Part shown: piece by piece, positions 18,237 through 27,233 of the stretch
Layout: each line of letters opens with the position of its first letter
Position numbering within the stretch: position 1 is the stretch's first letter
Source of the DNA: JABCPE02 sp963520375
GTDB lineage: Bacteria > Bacteroidota > Bacteroidia > Flavobacteriales > Weeksellaceae
Direction: 5' to 3'
Assembly (NCBI GenBank): GCA_963520375.1
Contig: CAUQQF010000007.1
Location: forward strand, 1 to 64,000
Length of the DNA stretch: 64,000 bases
The notes under the pieces: model-generated
Told to the model about the DNA's origin: nothing
Databases searched by the model: none
What the model saw: only the letters and a program-made list of their open reading frames with translations
Position numbers and translations under genes: made by a program

Positions 18237-19421
18237 ATGAGACAAGTATTTATCGTTATTTTTTGTGTTTTTGGTTTGTTTTATAATGCCCAAATGAAAA
18301 GAACCGCTGCAGTGGGATTCTATAATGTAGAAAACCTCTGGGATACCGTGAAATCTGTGGATTATATAGATGCGACGCTTCCTGCTCATCATGTCAATTT
18401 CCATAGAAGCGTGCCTTTGGATTCTTTGAAATATTTGGAAATTACCAAAGATTACAAAGGACCGTGGGACTATGAGCGGATAAAAGGACAAAAAGTAGTG
18501 AGAAAACAAGTGCTTTCGGATGATTTTACGCCTAAAAGCAATAAAAATTACACTTATAATATTTACCAGCAGAAGCTGAAAAACATCGCGCAGGTAATCT
18601 CTGAAATTGGCTTTAAATACACTAAAACTGCACCCGCAGTGGTGGGACTTGTAGAGGTGGAAAACCGCCAAGTGGTGGAGGCGTTGACTCAGCAGGATGC
18701 CCTGAAAAAGTATGACTATGGTGTGGTGCATTATAATTCCTTTGATGCGCGTGGGATAGATGTGGCGCTGATTTATCAGAAGAAAAGATTTACCGTGACC
18801 AATTCTTATAAAAAAGAACTTGTGCTTTTCCGTGAAGATGGAAAAAGAGAATACACAAGGGATTTGCTGGTGGTTTCTGGGATTTTGGATGGAGAAAAAG
18901 TGGCTTTCTTCGTGAATCACTGGCCGTCAAGAAGAGGTGGAGAAGCCGTATCTATGCCGAAGCGTAATGCCGCTGCTGCCCTGCTGAAACAAGAAATGGA
19001 CGCCCTGCGAGAGAAAAACCCAAATATCAAACTCATCGCGATGGGAGACTTTAATGATGACCCTATCAGCCCAAGTTTTAAAAATCATCTGAAAGCCGTA
19101 GGCGATGAAAAAGAGCTGAGCGAGGAATATCCGTATTTCAATCCGATGTACAAAATGTACAAAAAAGGCGTAGCGAGTTTAGCCTACCGAGATGCACCGA
19201 ACCTCTTTGACCAGATTATTTATTCTAAAAATCTAGTTTCTGGTTCTTCTGCCGAGGAATACACTGTTTATAGAACCGAAGTCTATGCGCCTGCTTACCT
19301 TATTAATAAGCAGGGAAATTACAAAGGTTATCCTTTCCGTTCTTGGGATGGAGACAAATTTACAGGAGGCTACAGCGACCATTTCCCAGTATTCACTATT
19401 TTGCAGAAAGAGGCCAAATAG
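18237..19421 (+). CDS. Secreted endonuclease/exonuclease/phosphatase-fold protein
   Basis: 394-residue EEP-superfamily (DNase I-like) enzyme with a signal peptide (MRQVFIVIFCVFGLFYNAQ). Active-site motifs are in order: GFYNVENLWDT (Asn), GLVEVENRQVVE (metal-binding Glu), VNHWPSRRGGEA, MGDFNDDPISPSF (Asp and Asn) and YSDHFPVF with the C-terminal Asp-His pair. The catalytic set looks complete, so a metal-dependent phosphodiesterase or phosphatase acting outside the cytoplasm is expected. It is divergent from the receptor/DUF5689 pair with a 148-base gap, and converges on tilS with a 6-base gap and no clear terminator. Confidence 0.88.
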   Translation: MRQVFIVIFCVFGLFYNAQMKRTAAVGFYNVENLWDTVKSVDYIDATLPAHHVNFHRSVPLDSLKYLEITKDYKGPWDYERIKGQKVVRKQVLSDDFTPKSNKNYTYNIYQQKLKNIAQVISEIGFKYTKTAPAVVGLVEVENRQVVEALTQQDALKKYDYGVVHYNSFDARGIDVALIYQKKRFTVTNSYKKELVLFREDGKREYTRDLLVVSGILDGEKVAFFVNHWPSRRGGEAVSMPKRNAAAALLKQEMDALREKNPNIKLIAMGDFNDDPISPSFKNHLKAVGDEKELSEEYPYFNPMYKMYKKGVASLAYRDAPNLFDQIIYSKNLVSGSSAEEYTVYRTEVYAPAYLINKQGNYKGYPFRSWDGDKFTGGYSDHFPVFTILQKEAK

Positions 19422-19427
19422 AATTTA

Positions 19428-20690
19428 TCATATAAATCTCCCGTCCTGCCGCAGAGGAAATACGCCCAAAATCTGCCCTTTGGTGTCGCAGAGAATACCG
19501 ATTTTTTCGCGGTCAAGGCTGGATATTTTTTCATCTTTTAGGAATTTGGATATTTTCTTTTTCCCAAACATTCCTTTCGGTTGAAAAATATCTCCTTCTT
19601 TGGGTTTTCTCAGCTCAAAGGGAGGAAAAACTTTCTCCTTGTTGAAAAGCCAAGGTTTAGAATTTTGGATTCTGAAATCCTCTATTTTGTAGAATTTTTC
19701 TGTTTCGGAGAAACTGATTTCGGTGGGAAATTTGTTTTCTTTTTCTTTGTTTTTAGGAATGATGATGAGGTCTGTGTAATCTATTTTTAGAGAAAAATCT
19801 TTGCTGAAAAACACCTTTCCTGTCTCGGCTGAAAATATTTTCTGAATTTCTGTCTCGCTGCCGAATCCGAATTTATTCAGAATCTCAAATTTCATTATAT
19901 TCTGTGTGTTAGCCAGTTTTTCTCTGTTGAAAATCAGGTAATTGTCCGTTTTAGTTCCGTTTTCAGTGATGAATTCTTCGGCTTTTTGTTTGATGAAATC
20001 ACTGCTTTGCTGGATTATATTGAGGCTTTTGTTAAAATTTTGAATAAAATTAGAATCCGCCTTTACCAGTTCTGGAACGATAAGGTTTCTGATTTTGTTT
20101 CTGAGATAATCATTTTTTTTGTTAGAAATATCCTCACGGAAAGGCACCGAATTTTTCTCCGCAAAATCATATATTTCCTCTTTTGTAAAAGCCAAAAGCG
20201 GACGCAGAATTTTGTTTTCGTTTGCTGGGATGCCACTCAGTCCTTTCAGTCCGCTTCCACGCATTAGGTTGATGAAAAATGTTTCCAGCTGGTCATTCAG
20301 ATGGTGGGCAGTCGCTATAAACTCAATGTTGTTTTCTTCACAGATTTGATGAAAAAAATGGTATCTCAGCTCTCTCGCCCATAGCTGTATAGAGCTGTTT
20401 TCGGGCTTGTTGTCTTTTTCTGAAACGGAATAGATAAACAGCGGAATTTCATGTTTTTCGCAGTAGTCTTCTACTATTTTTTGGTCTAAATCAGAGTCTT
20501 CACCGCGCAGCTTGTAGTTGATATGTGTCGCCGAAATTATAAAATCACCCTGCTCAACGCTTCTCTTTCGGAAAAGGTCAAACATCACCATAGAATCAGC
20601 ACCTCCACTCACCGCGAGGAGGATTTTCTTTTGTGTAAAATCTCTAGTGATTTTGTTTATTTCTTCATTAAAAGAATCAAGACTAAGCAT
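19428..20690 (-). CDS. tilS: tRNA(Ile)-lysidine synthase
   Basis: 420-residue TilS, which ligates lysine to C34 of tRNA-Ile(CAU) using ATP so that it reads AUA; essential in most bacteria. The PP-loop SGGADSM (28-34) is near the N-terminus, followed by the N-type ATPase core (TAHHLNDQLETFFINLMRGSGLKGLSG) and a substrate-binding and C-terminal domain ending with KKKISKFLKDEKISSLDR, typical of the TilS C-terminal domain. The length is normal. A TACTTTTG element on the reverse strand (20695-20702) immediately precedes the start, so the mRNA may be nearly leaderless. Confidence 0.95.
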   Translation of the reverse strand: MLSLDSFNEEINKITRDFTQKKILLAVSGGADSMVMFDLFRKRSVEQGDFIISATHINYKLRGEDSDLDQKIVEDYCEKHEIPLFIYSVSEKDNKPENSSIQLWARELRYHFFHQICEENNIEFIATAHHLNDQLETFFINLMRGSGLKGLSGIPANENKILRPLLAFTKEEIYDFAEKNSVPFREDISNKKNDYLRNKIRNLIVPELVKADSNFIQNFNKSLNIIQQSSDFIKQKAEEFITENGTKTDNYLIFNREKLANTQNIMKFEILNKFGFGSETEIQKIFSAETGKVFFSKDFSLKIDYTDLIIIPKNKEKENKFPTEISFSETEKFYKIEDFRIQNSKPWLFNKEKVFPPFELRKPKEGDIFQPKGMFGKKKISKFLKDEKISSLDREKIGILCDTKGQILGVFPLRQDGRFI

Positions 20691-20753
20691 AAGACAAAAG
20701 TAATAAAAATAACAATAAATAGAGATAAAGTCCGTTATATCAAATAAAATTGT

Positions 20754-20761
20754 TACCTTTG
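20754..20761 (+). promoter_or_regulatory. -7 element for the OmpA-family gene
   Basis: TACCTTTG fits TAnnTTTG and lies 28 bases before the ATG at 20790. No good TTG at -33 was seen. Confidence 0.45.
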
Positions 20762-20789
20762 GGCAACATAATTTAAATATTTTGATGAT

Positions 20790-21626
20790 ATGAAATTAAT
20801 GAAAATGTTTGTCATCGGTACGGTGGCACTTACAGCGACATCTTGTGTTAGTAAAAAACAGTATGATATACTTAATAGTAACTATAAACAAGCAATAGAG
20901 AATGTAGCTGAAAGACAGAGAGAAATCCAAGATTTAAAGGCTAAAAACGCTAGTTTGCTTAGTGAAAATAACCTGCTAAAAGAACAGAGTGCATCTCTAA
21001 AATCTTCTCTAGATGCATGTTTGTCTAATACAGGTAAATCTTCTTCTAATATTGATAAACTGGTAGGAGAAATCAATGCTTCTAACGCTTATATCAAACA
21101 GCTTACGAATGCTAAATTTAGAAATGACAGCTTGAATTTGGCTTTGTCTAATAAAATGAAGCGTTCACTAGACAATGTAGCTGATAAAGATGTAGAAGTA
21201 AAAGTATTGAAAGGAGTAGTGATGATTTCACTTTCTGATAAAATGCTTTACAAAACAGGAGATTACAATGTTCTTCCTGCTGCACAAGAAGTGCTAGGAA
21301 AAGTAGCGAAAGTAATCAATGACTACGATAAATACTCTGTTTTGATAGAAGGAAATACGGATAATGTGCCGTTAAATTCATCTAACTTACCAAGAGACAA
21401 TTGGGATTTATCAGCGCTTAGAGCGACTGCGATAGCGAAAATTCTACAAACTAAATTTGGGGTAAATCCATCTAGAATAACAGCTGGTGGTAGAAGTGAA
21501 TACAACCCTAAATCTACTAATATGAGTGTTTCTGGTAGAGCAGAAAACAGGAGAACGGAGATTATCATCATGCCGAAGCTGGAGGAATTCATGCAGCTTA
21601 TGGATGTAGCTCCTGTGAAAAAATAG
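20790..21626 (+). CDS. OmpA-family peptidoglycan-binding lipoprotein
   Basis: 278-residue outer-membrane lipoprotein: lipobox ending at Cys19 (TATSC), then a coiled-coil stretch (about 30-110, heptad-like with QREIQDLKAKNASLLSENN), then an OmpA C-terminal domain (about 140-270) with LIEGNTDNVPLNSS and GRAENRRTEI. It would anchor the outer membrane to the cell wall, with the coiled coil as a spacer, like other lipoprotein-OmpA proteins of this group. A perfect palindromic terminator follows at 21643. Confidence 0.92.
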   Translation: MKLMKMFVIGTVALTATSCVSKKQYDILNSNYKQAIENVAERQREIQDLKAKNASLLSENNLLKEQSASLKSSLDACLSNTGKSSSNIDKLVGEINASNAYIKQLTNAKFRNDSLNLALSNKMKRSLDNVADKDVEVKVLKGVVMISLSDKMLYKTGDYNVLPAAQEVLGKVAKVINDYDKYSVLIEGNTDNVPLNSSNLPRDNWDLSALRATAIAKILQTKFGVNPSRITAGGRSEYNPKSTNMSVSGRAENRRTEIIIMPKLEEFMQLMDVAPVKK

Positions 21627-21642
21627 TGAAATTAAAATTCAG

Positions 21643-21670
21643 AAAAACCTTAGAGATCTCTAAGGTTTTT
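21643..21670 (+). terminator. Rho-independent terminator after the OmpA-family gene
   Basis: A 28-base perfect palindrome (AAAAACCTTAGAGA / TCTCTAAGGTTTTT) followed by more T. The central bases must form the loop. Confidence 0.85.
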
Positions 21671-21699
21671 TTATTTTTGACGCATAAATCATCAGAGGA

Positions 21700-22347
21700 A
21701 TGAGTTTTTTTAGTGAATTGAGTCCAGAAATGGATGATTATTTGGAGAAATACTGCTCTCAGGAACCAGAAATTTTGGCAAGATTGAGAGAGGAAACCTA
21801 TCGTGTGACAGAGCAGCCGCATATGATTTCAGGGAAACAGCAGGGGCGTTTTCTGGCGATTATTTCTAAACTTTTGTCGCCTAAAAATGTTTTAGAAATA
21901 GGGACTTTCACAGGCTATGCCACGCTTTGTCTGGCTGAGGGACTGGCTGAGAATGGAAAAATTACGACGCTGGATATCAATGAGGAATTGTCCTATTTGC
22001 CCAAGAAATATTTTGCGGAAAGTGATTTTGCAGAGAAAATAAATTTTTGTCTTCAAGATGGAAGAGAGTTTCTACAAAACACGGATGAAATGTATGATTT
22101 GGTCTTCATAGATGGGAACAAGGCAGCGTATGTGGATTATCTCAATTTGATAAAACCCAGACTCAGAAGTGGCGGTGTGGTGCTGTTTGATAATGTTCTT
22201 TGGTATGGCAAAGTTTTAGAGGAAAATCCAAAGAGCAAAATGACAAAAAAAATAAAAGAACTAAACGAAATAGTCTCCAAAGATGATGATTTTGAAAATC
22301 TTATACTACCTTTGCGAGATGGAATAAATCTCATCAGAAAGAAATAA
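21700..22347 (+). CDS. SAM-dependent O-methyltransferase (class I, catechol/caffeoyl-CoA type)
   Basis: 215-residue methyltransferase of the O-methyltransferase family 3 type (YrrM/caffeoyl-CoA-like). The SAM site is NVLEIGTFTGYATLCLAEGL (about 63-82), followed by ITTLDINEEL and the metal/substrate strand LVFIDGNKAAYVDYL (about 135-149) and FDNVLWYGKV. The length is standard. In Flavobacteriia such genes are common and their acceptor is unknown. It starts 29 bases after the terminator and is followed after 39 bases by a C40 peptidase gene on the same strand. Confidence 0.88.
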   Translation: MSFFSELSPEMDDYLEKYCSQEPEILARLREETYRVTEQPHMISGKQQGRFLAIISKLLSPKNVLEIGTFTGYATLCLAEGLAENGKITTLDINEELSYLPKKYFAESDFAEKINFCLQDGREFLQNTDEMYDLVFIDGNKAAYVDYLNLIKPRLRSGGVVLFDNVLWYGKVLEENPKSKMTKKIKELNEIVSKDDDFENLILPLRDGINLIRKK

Positions 22348-22386
22348 TATTTCAGAAAAGGTGGATTTAGTGATAAATAAAAGATT

Positions 22387-23115
22387 ATGATAATGAAAGC
22401 CATTGCCAGTGTGTCGGTAGTTCCTGTGAGGGCGGAAAACTCGGACAGAGCCGAAATCGTAACTCAGCTTTTGTTCGGGGAGAGCTGTGATATTTTAGAA
22501 GTGGATAAAAACTGGACGAAGATAAAAATTCATTTTGATGGATACGAAGGCTGGGTGGATACCAAGCAGGTTTCGCCGATTTTTGATGCTGATTTTATCA
22601 AAAGAAAAACAAAAACTGTCACGGAGAATTTTATAAATTATCAGCATAATGGAGAAAAAACGCTTCTTTCCATTGGTTCTGAAATTGAGTCTGATAATCA
22701 AGAAGATACAGAAAACAACTTTGATAAAGAAAACCTAAAAAAAACAGCCTTAGAATTTCTAAATGTTCCTTATTTGTGGGGCGGAAGAAGTTTTTTTGGG
22801 ATAGACTGCAGTGGTTTTACCCAGATTGTTTATAAGGTGAATGGTGTCCAGCTTCCGCGTGATGCGTATCAGCAGGCTGAGATGGGAGAGGTTTTAGATT
22901 TTATCGAAGAGGCTGAAATCGGTGATTTGGCGTTTTTTGAGAATGAAGAAGGCAGAATCATCCATGTGGGAATCATGCTGGAAAATCAGAAGATCATCCA
23001 CGCCCACGGAAAAGTGCGAATAGATGATTTGGACTGTATAGGGATTTTTAACAAAGACCAAAACAAACACACGCACAAACTGAGATTTGTGAAAAGAATT
23101 TGCCCAAACCCATAA
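22387..23115 (+). CDS. NlpC/P60 (C40) cell-wall peptidase with SH3-like N-terminus
   Basis: 242-residue C40 cysteine peptidase, which cleaves D-Glu-diaminopimelate bonds in wall peptides. The N-terminal 70 residues form an SH3b-like wall-binding domain (VVPVRAENSDRAEIVTQLLFGE). The catalytic domain (about 115-240) has Cys141 in GIDCSGF, His193 in IIHVGIM and a further polar residue near IIHAHGK. No signal peptide is visible, so either export is unconventional or it acts on imported wall fragments, as in YkfC-like enzymes. Two starts, 22387 and 22393, are equally possible. waaA starts 3 bases after the stop. Confidence 0.9.
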   Translation: MIMKAIASVSVVPVRAENSDRAEIVTQLLFGESCDILEVDKNWTKIKIHFDGYEGWVDTKQVSPIFDADFIKRKTKTVTENFINYQHNGEKTLLSIGSEIESDNQEDTENNFDKENLKKTALEFLNVPYLWGGRSFFGIDCSGFTQIVYKVNGVQLPRDAYQQAEMGEVLDFIEEAEIGDLAFFENEEGRIIHVGIMLENQKIIHAHGKVRIDDLDCIGIFNKDQNKHTHKLRFVKRICPNP

Positions 23116-23118
23116 GAA

Positions 23119-24345
23119 ATGATTTTTTACAACCTTTTTATCTGTCTGCTTTCTTTTGGATTAAAAGTTTTTTCGTGGTTTAATGAAAAAGCCAAAAAAG
23201 GAGTGGATGGACGAAAAGAAAGCCTGAAAATAGTTCAGGAGAAGCTAAAAAATCAGAAAGTGATATGGATGCACTCGGCAAGCCTTGGGGAGTATGAGCA
23301 GGGGCTTCCTGTCTTAGAAAAATTAAAAAACGAATACCCAGACTATAAAATTTTAGTAACCTTTTTTTCTCCGTCTGGCTACGAAAATGTAGTCAAAAAA
23401 CAGCATATCGCTGATGCAGTGTGCTATCTTCCGTTTGATAAAAAATCTACAATACAGGAGTTTATTTCCCAGTTTGACACCAGAATTTTCTTTACCGTAA
23501 AATACGATTTTTGGTATCATCTTCTTCGTGAACTGCACAGAAAGGGAACGAAGATTTTTGTGGTTTCGGCATTGTTTTATGAAAAGCAGATTTTTTTCAA
23601 ACCTTATAGAAAGTGGTTCGTAAACGAGCTAAAAAAAAATGTAGATTGGTTCTTTCATCAGACGGCACACTCGGAGCAGCTTGCCAAAAATATAGGATTG
23701 ATGCAGTCTTCTATTTCTGGAGATACCCGTTTTGACCGAGTAAAACAAATACAGCATCGGGATAATTTTGTGGAATTTATCCAAGAATTCAAAGGAGATA
23801 AGCCACTTGTGGTTTTTGGAAGTTCTTGGAAATCGGAAGAAAAAATAGCTGATGAAATCGCCGATAAAATAGAGGCTAAAATCATCATTGTACCGCATGA
23901 TATCAAACGAAATATAGAATTTCAGAACGAAAAACAAATTTTGAAATATTCTGAATGGAAAACCAAAAACGCACAAGAAAAATCAGCTAAAATCCTCATA
24001 ATAGACAGCATAGGGCTTCTTTCTAAAATTTATTCTTATGCTGATTTGGCGGTTGTGGGAGGCGGTTTTCATGACAAGGGACTGCATAATATTTTAGAAG
24101 CGGCTACTTTCGGTGTGCCCGTGATATTCGGAAATCATTACAAAAAAAATCCAGAAGCGAATAACCTCATCAGCGCCAATGGAGGGAAATCTTTTGAAAA
24201 CGAAAAAGAAGCTTCAGATTTTATTGTAAAATTATTAAAAGATAAAGCGCTTCTACATGAAATGGCTGAAAAAGCGAAAGATTTTGTAAATTCTCAGCCT
24301 AATGCGACTGAAATTATTTTACAGAAAATCAGGTCATATATATGA
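23119..24345 (+). CDS. waaA: 3-deoxy-D-manno-octulosonic acid (Kdo) transferase
   Basis: 408-residue GT30-family Kdo transferase, which adds Kdo from CMP-Kdo to lipid IVA on the inner face of the inner membrane. It has the N-terminal membrane anchor (FICLLSFGLKVFSW), the acceptor-domain motif MHSASLGEYEQGLPVLEKL with the conserved Glu, and the C-terminal donor site AVVGGGFHDKGLHNILEAA followed by GVPVIFGNHY. The length is slightly under the 425 of E. coli WaaA. Its 3-base spacing from the C40 peptidase suggests co-transcription of envelope functions. Confidence 0.95.
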   Translation: MIFYNLFICLLSFGLKVFSWFNEKAKKGVDGRKESLKIVQEKLKNQKVIWMHSASLGEYEQGLPVLEKLKNEYPDYKILVTFFSPSGYENVVKKQHIADAVCYLPFDKKSTIQEFISQFDTRIFFTVKYDFWYHLLRELHRKGTKIFVVSALFYEKQIFFKPYRKWFVNELKKNVDWFFHQTAHSEQLAKNIGLMQSSISGDTRFDRVKQIQHRDNFVEFIQEFKGDKPLVVFGSSWKSEEKIADEIADKIEAKIIIVPHDIKRNIEFQNEKQILKYSEWKTKNAQEKSAKILIIDSIGLLSKIYSYADLAVVGGGFHDKGLHNILEAATFGVPVIFGNHYKKNPEANNLISANGGKSFENEKEASDFIVKLLKDKALLHEMAEKAKDFVNSQPNATEIILQKIRSYI

Positions 24346-24362
24346 TATTATAATTTTTTTTG

Positions 24363-24370
24363 TAACTTTG
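24363..24370 (+). promoter_or_regulatory. -7 element for lemA
   Basis: TAACTTTG fits TAnnTTTG, 33 bases upstream of the lemA ATG. The -33 box is not obvious. Confidence 0.45.
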
Positions 24371-24403
24371 ATATCTGTTTAACCAAATAAAGTAAGAAAA
24401 ACA

Positions 24404-25018
24404 ATGAATAACAAAGGGTGTTTTGGAATAGGATTAGTGGGGCTTATCATCATCATTGTGCTTGTTGCAGTGGTAGGATTTTGGGGAGTAGGGAAATACA
24501 ATGGTCTAGTGCAAGAGAATAATAATGTTCTCAATAAATGGTCTAATGTAGAGACAGTTTATCAAAAAAGAGCAAACCTAATTCCAAATCTACAAAATAC
24601 AGTAAAATCTTATGCTAAATTCGAGCAGGAAACCTTAACTAAAGTAGTAGAAGCAAGGTCTAAAGCTACTCAAATTACTATAGACCCTACCAATATGACA
24701 GAAGAAGATATGGCGAAGTTCCAGAAAGCACAAGGGGAACTGAGCAGTTCACTGGGTAGATTGATGATGGTAGCAGAACAATATCCAGAGCTAAAAGCTG
24801 ACCAGCAGTATATCAACTTCCAAAGAGAATATATTGCCATAGAGAATAGTATCAGAACGGAAACAGTTTATTATAATGATGCTGTGACAGCATTTAATAA
24901 TAAAGTAGAAACTTTCCCTACAAGTCTGATAGTTGCAATGTTTTCTAAATTTAAAGCAAAACCTTATTTCAAAGCTGACGAAGGAGCTTCTAAAGCACCA
25001 GAGGTATTTAAAGACTAA
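24404..25018 (+). CDS. lemA: LemA family membrane protein
   Basis: 204-residue LemA protein: one N-terminal transmembrane helix (about 8-30, GLVGLIIIIVLVAVVGFWGV) with a short cytoplasmic tail, then a long alpha-helical bundle outside (NVLNKWSNVETVYQKRANLIPNL is the family signature). The molecular function is not established. The gene is followed after 5 bases by two TPM-domain genes, a conserved LemA-TPM-TPM trio in Bacteroidota; all three probably act together at the inner membrane. A TAnnTTTG element lies just upstream. Confidence 0.93.
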   Translation: MNNKGCFGIGLVGLIIIIVLVAVVGFWGVGKYNGLVQENNNVLNKWSNVETVYQKRANLIPNLQNTVKSYAKFEQETLTKVVEARSKATQITIDPTNMTEEDMAKFQKAQGELSSSLGRLMMVAEQYPELKADQQYINFQREYIAIENSIRTETVYYNDAVTAFNNKVETFPTSLIVAMFSKFKAKPYFKADEGASKAPEVFKD

Positions 25019-25023
25019 AAAAG

Positions 25024-25449
25024 ATGAACCATCTCTCAGACGCTGATGTTTCGGCTTTGGTGGAAGCTATAAAAACTGCGGAAAATCACTCCACAGGAGA
25101 GATTCGTGTGCATATAGATTCTTCCACAGAGCAGGAGAGTGAGCGTGTGGCATGGGAGGTTTTTGAGAAATTGCAAATGCATGAAACCAAGGATAGAAAT
25201 GCTGTGCTTTTTCATGTTAATTTTGATCAAAAATATCTGAGCATCATCGGAGACAAAGGTATCCATGAGAAAGTGTGCCAGAGTTTTTGGGATAAAATAC
25301 ATGCCGAGATGGTGGTGGATTTTGCGAAAGGTGACTATTTGCAAGGATTGAAAAATGGCATTTTAGCGACAGGAGTGGAACTGAAAAAGTATTTTCCTGT
25401 CGGTGAGGAAAACCCAAATGAATTACCAGATGAGATTACATTTTCTTAG
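25024..25449 (+). CDS. TPM-domain protein without signal peptide
   Basis: 141-residue protein consisting essentially of one TPM (phosphatase-like) domain: ENHSTGEIRVHIDSSTE, then NAVLFHVNFDQKYLSIIGDKGI. Unlike its downstream neighbour it has no signal peptide or membrane segment, so it appears cytosolic, opposite the second TPM protein. The acid-phosphatase activity reported for some TPM proteins cannot be judged here. It overlaps the next gene by 20 bases, consistent with coupled translation. Confidence 0.88.
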   Translation: MNHLSDADVSALVEAIKTAENHSTGEIRVHIDSSTEQESERVAWEVFEKLQMHETKDRNAVLFHVNFDQKYLSIIGDKGIHEKVCQSFWDKIHAEMVVDFAKGDYLQGLKNGILATGVELKKYFPVGEENPNELPDEITFS

Positions 25450-26221
25450 AAATTTCATATGGGTTTTATTTATTAGTATAGGAGGCAGGCTTTCGGCTCA
25501 GTATACTATTCCTGAAAAACCGAAAGTACTCTATCCTGTGTATGATGAGGCGGGGTTTCTTTCTTCGGAGGAAAAGGAACAGCTGAATCAGAAGCTCATA
25601 AAATTTGAGGATAGCACATCTACGGAAATAGAGGTGGTTATCATTCCTTCTACGAAGGGGGAGGATATTAATTTTCTCGCTACCAGATTTGGGCAGACTT
25701 GGGGAATTGGGAAGAAAGGAGTGGATAATGGGGTCGTTTTTCTGATTGCTACCAAAGACCGACAAATTTCCATACAGCAGGGAAGGGCTGTGGAAAAATA
25801 CCTGACAGCCTCTGTTGCTGGGCAAATTATAGATTACCTTATCATTCCCAAGTTCAAACAAGGGAAATGGTATGAAGGAATAGATGAAGGGGTAAACGCT
25901 CTGATGGAAGCTACGCAGGGGAAATTTAAACCACAAAAAAAGGAAAAAGAAGAAGACTTCGCAATGGTGGCTGTTTTGATTATCGTTGTTTTCATTGTGA
26001 TAATGATAATTTTAATCAAATATGGCAACAAAGGCGGCGGTGGACGAGGTGGCGGATATAATACCTTTGATGATGTTATTATTTCCCGCAGGGGACCAAG
26101 CAGTTTCCCTGGTACATTCTGGGGCTTCCCGTCTTCTGGAGGGGGAAGTTCTGGCGGTGGCTTCGGCGGTTTTGGCGGCGGTGGCACATTCGGCGGCGGT
26201 GGAGCCAGCGGAGGATGGTAA
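25430..26221 (+). CDS. Exported TPM-domain (YgcG-like) protein with Gly-rich tail
   Basis: About 263 residues. Signal peptide MRLHFLRNFIWVLFISIGG, a TPM domain (about 30-160; DEAGFLSSEEKEQLNQKL, TEIEVVIIPSTKGEDI, GVVFLIATKDRQISIQQGRAVEKYL), a transmembrane helix (VAVLIIVVFIVIMIILI) and a C-terminal Gly/Ser-rich segment ending in GGGASGGW. This is the standard YgcG layout. The ORF opens at 25403 within the preceding gene; 25430 is chosen because it begins the signal peptide and gives a short 20-base overlap. The third gene of the lemA trio, probably membrane-anchored with TPM in the periplasm. Confidence 0.9.
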   Translation: MRLHFLRNFIWVLFISIGGRLSAQYTIPEKPKVLYPVYDEAGFLSSEEKEQLNQKLIKFEDSTSTEIEVVIIPSTKGEDINFLATRFGQTWGIGKKGVDNGVVFLIATKDRQISIQQGRAVEKYLTASVAGQIIDYLIIPKFKQGKWYEGIDEGVNALMEATQGKFKPQKKEKEEDFAMVAVLIIVVFIVIMIILIKYGNKGGGGRGGGYNTFDDVIISRRGPSSFPGTFWGFPSSGGGSSGGGFGGFGGGGTFGGGGASGGW

Positions 26222-26300
26222 AAAGTTATATTGAGATTAAAAATGAGATAATTTTTTGAAGGAGGTTTGTTTTATGCTGAAATAAAAATTTTAATAACTA

Positions 26301-27233
26301 ATGAAAGAAAAAGTAGGAAACAAATTAGACATATTCAACATTGCAAAAGAAAGAAAAAGGAATGAAATTCTGGAATGTATGAAAAGACAGAAAAAAGTTC
26401 CTTTGAAGGTTAAAGAAAACATAGAGCATAAAATAGTTATAGAAATAGATGATGATAAATCTAAATACTATATAAAACAAACCAATCTTCGGAAAGAAAA
26501 ACTAAAAAAACTACGCCCATATCTTTTAGGTTTTGTATTTTTGGTGATGGCAGGAGCGATAGGGTTTTTATCCCAGCAGTATCTGGAATTTCAGTATTAT
26601 CTTTCCAAAAATGAGGAACTAGTAACGCTTAGTAAAAAATATCTTGCAGAGCAGAAACAAAAAGCAGATGAACTGAAAGAACTGCAAAATTTAACTTTAG
26701 ATAATATTGATAATCTTCCTGAAGAAAGAAAAAACCTAATGCTGAACATCATCCCAAGTGGAAATCCTCTACTGAGGGAACTGGAAGTGACAAGTAATTT
26801 TGGGAATAGAACACATCCTATAAGTGGAGGGGTAAAACATCATAATGGAGTGGATTTGAGACTGAATACAGGAGATGATGTCATCGCACCAGCCATGGGG
26901 AAAATTGCTTTTGCAGGAGAAAAAGGAGGTTATGGAAATACAGTTATTATAGAGCATGCATTTGGTTTTAAGACCCTTTATGCTCATTTGGATAGAATTT
27001 ATGTAACGGTGGGTGAAATCGTAGGAAAAGGAAAGGTAATAGCCGCGGGTGGGAACTCGGGTAATTCCACAGGGCCGCATCTTCATTATGAAGTTTTATA
27101 TGATAATGCGCCGGTGGAACCAGAAAATTTTATAAATTGGGACAAGAGTAATTTTAATATAGTGTTTAACAATGAAAAAAATGTACAATGGGAATCTTTT
27201 CTAACAATAATGGGAAAAAATCAAACGAAATGA
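26301..27233 (+). CDS. M23 (LytM) peptidoglycan endopeptidase
   Basis: 310-residue membrane-anchored M23 metallopeptidase. A basic cytoplasmic N-terminus of about 70 residues precedes one transmembrane helix (about 74-92), then a coiled-coil linker (95-145) and the LytM domain (150-290). Zinc ligands are all present: His181 and Asp185 in HHNGVDL and His262 in HLHYE, with His260 as catalytic partner. It should cut peptide cross-links in the wall. It overlaps the bactofilin gene by 46 bases; such LytM-bactofilin pairs shape the cell in other bacteria, such as Helicobacter Csd1/CcmA. Confidence 0.93.
   Translation: MKEKVGNKLDIFNIAKERKRNEILECMKRQKKVPLKVKENIEHKIVIEIDDDKSKYYIKQTNLRKEKLKKLRPYLLGFVFLVMAGAIGFLSQQYLEFQYYLSKNEELVTLSKKYLAEQKQKADELKELQNLTLDNIDNLPEERKNLMLNIIPSGNPLLRELEVTSNFGNRTHPISGGVKHHNGVDLRLNTGDDVIAPAMGKIAFAGEKGGYGNTVIIEHAFGFKTLYAHLDRIYVTVGEIVGKGKVIAAGGNSGNSTGPHLHYEVLYDNAPVEPENFINWDKSNFNIVFNNEKNVQWESFLTIMGKNQTK

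Noticed and set aside
18219..18920. 233-codon minus-strand ORF
   Set aside because: It lies entirely antisense to the EEP-fold gene, whose signal peptide and active-site motifs are intact.
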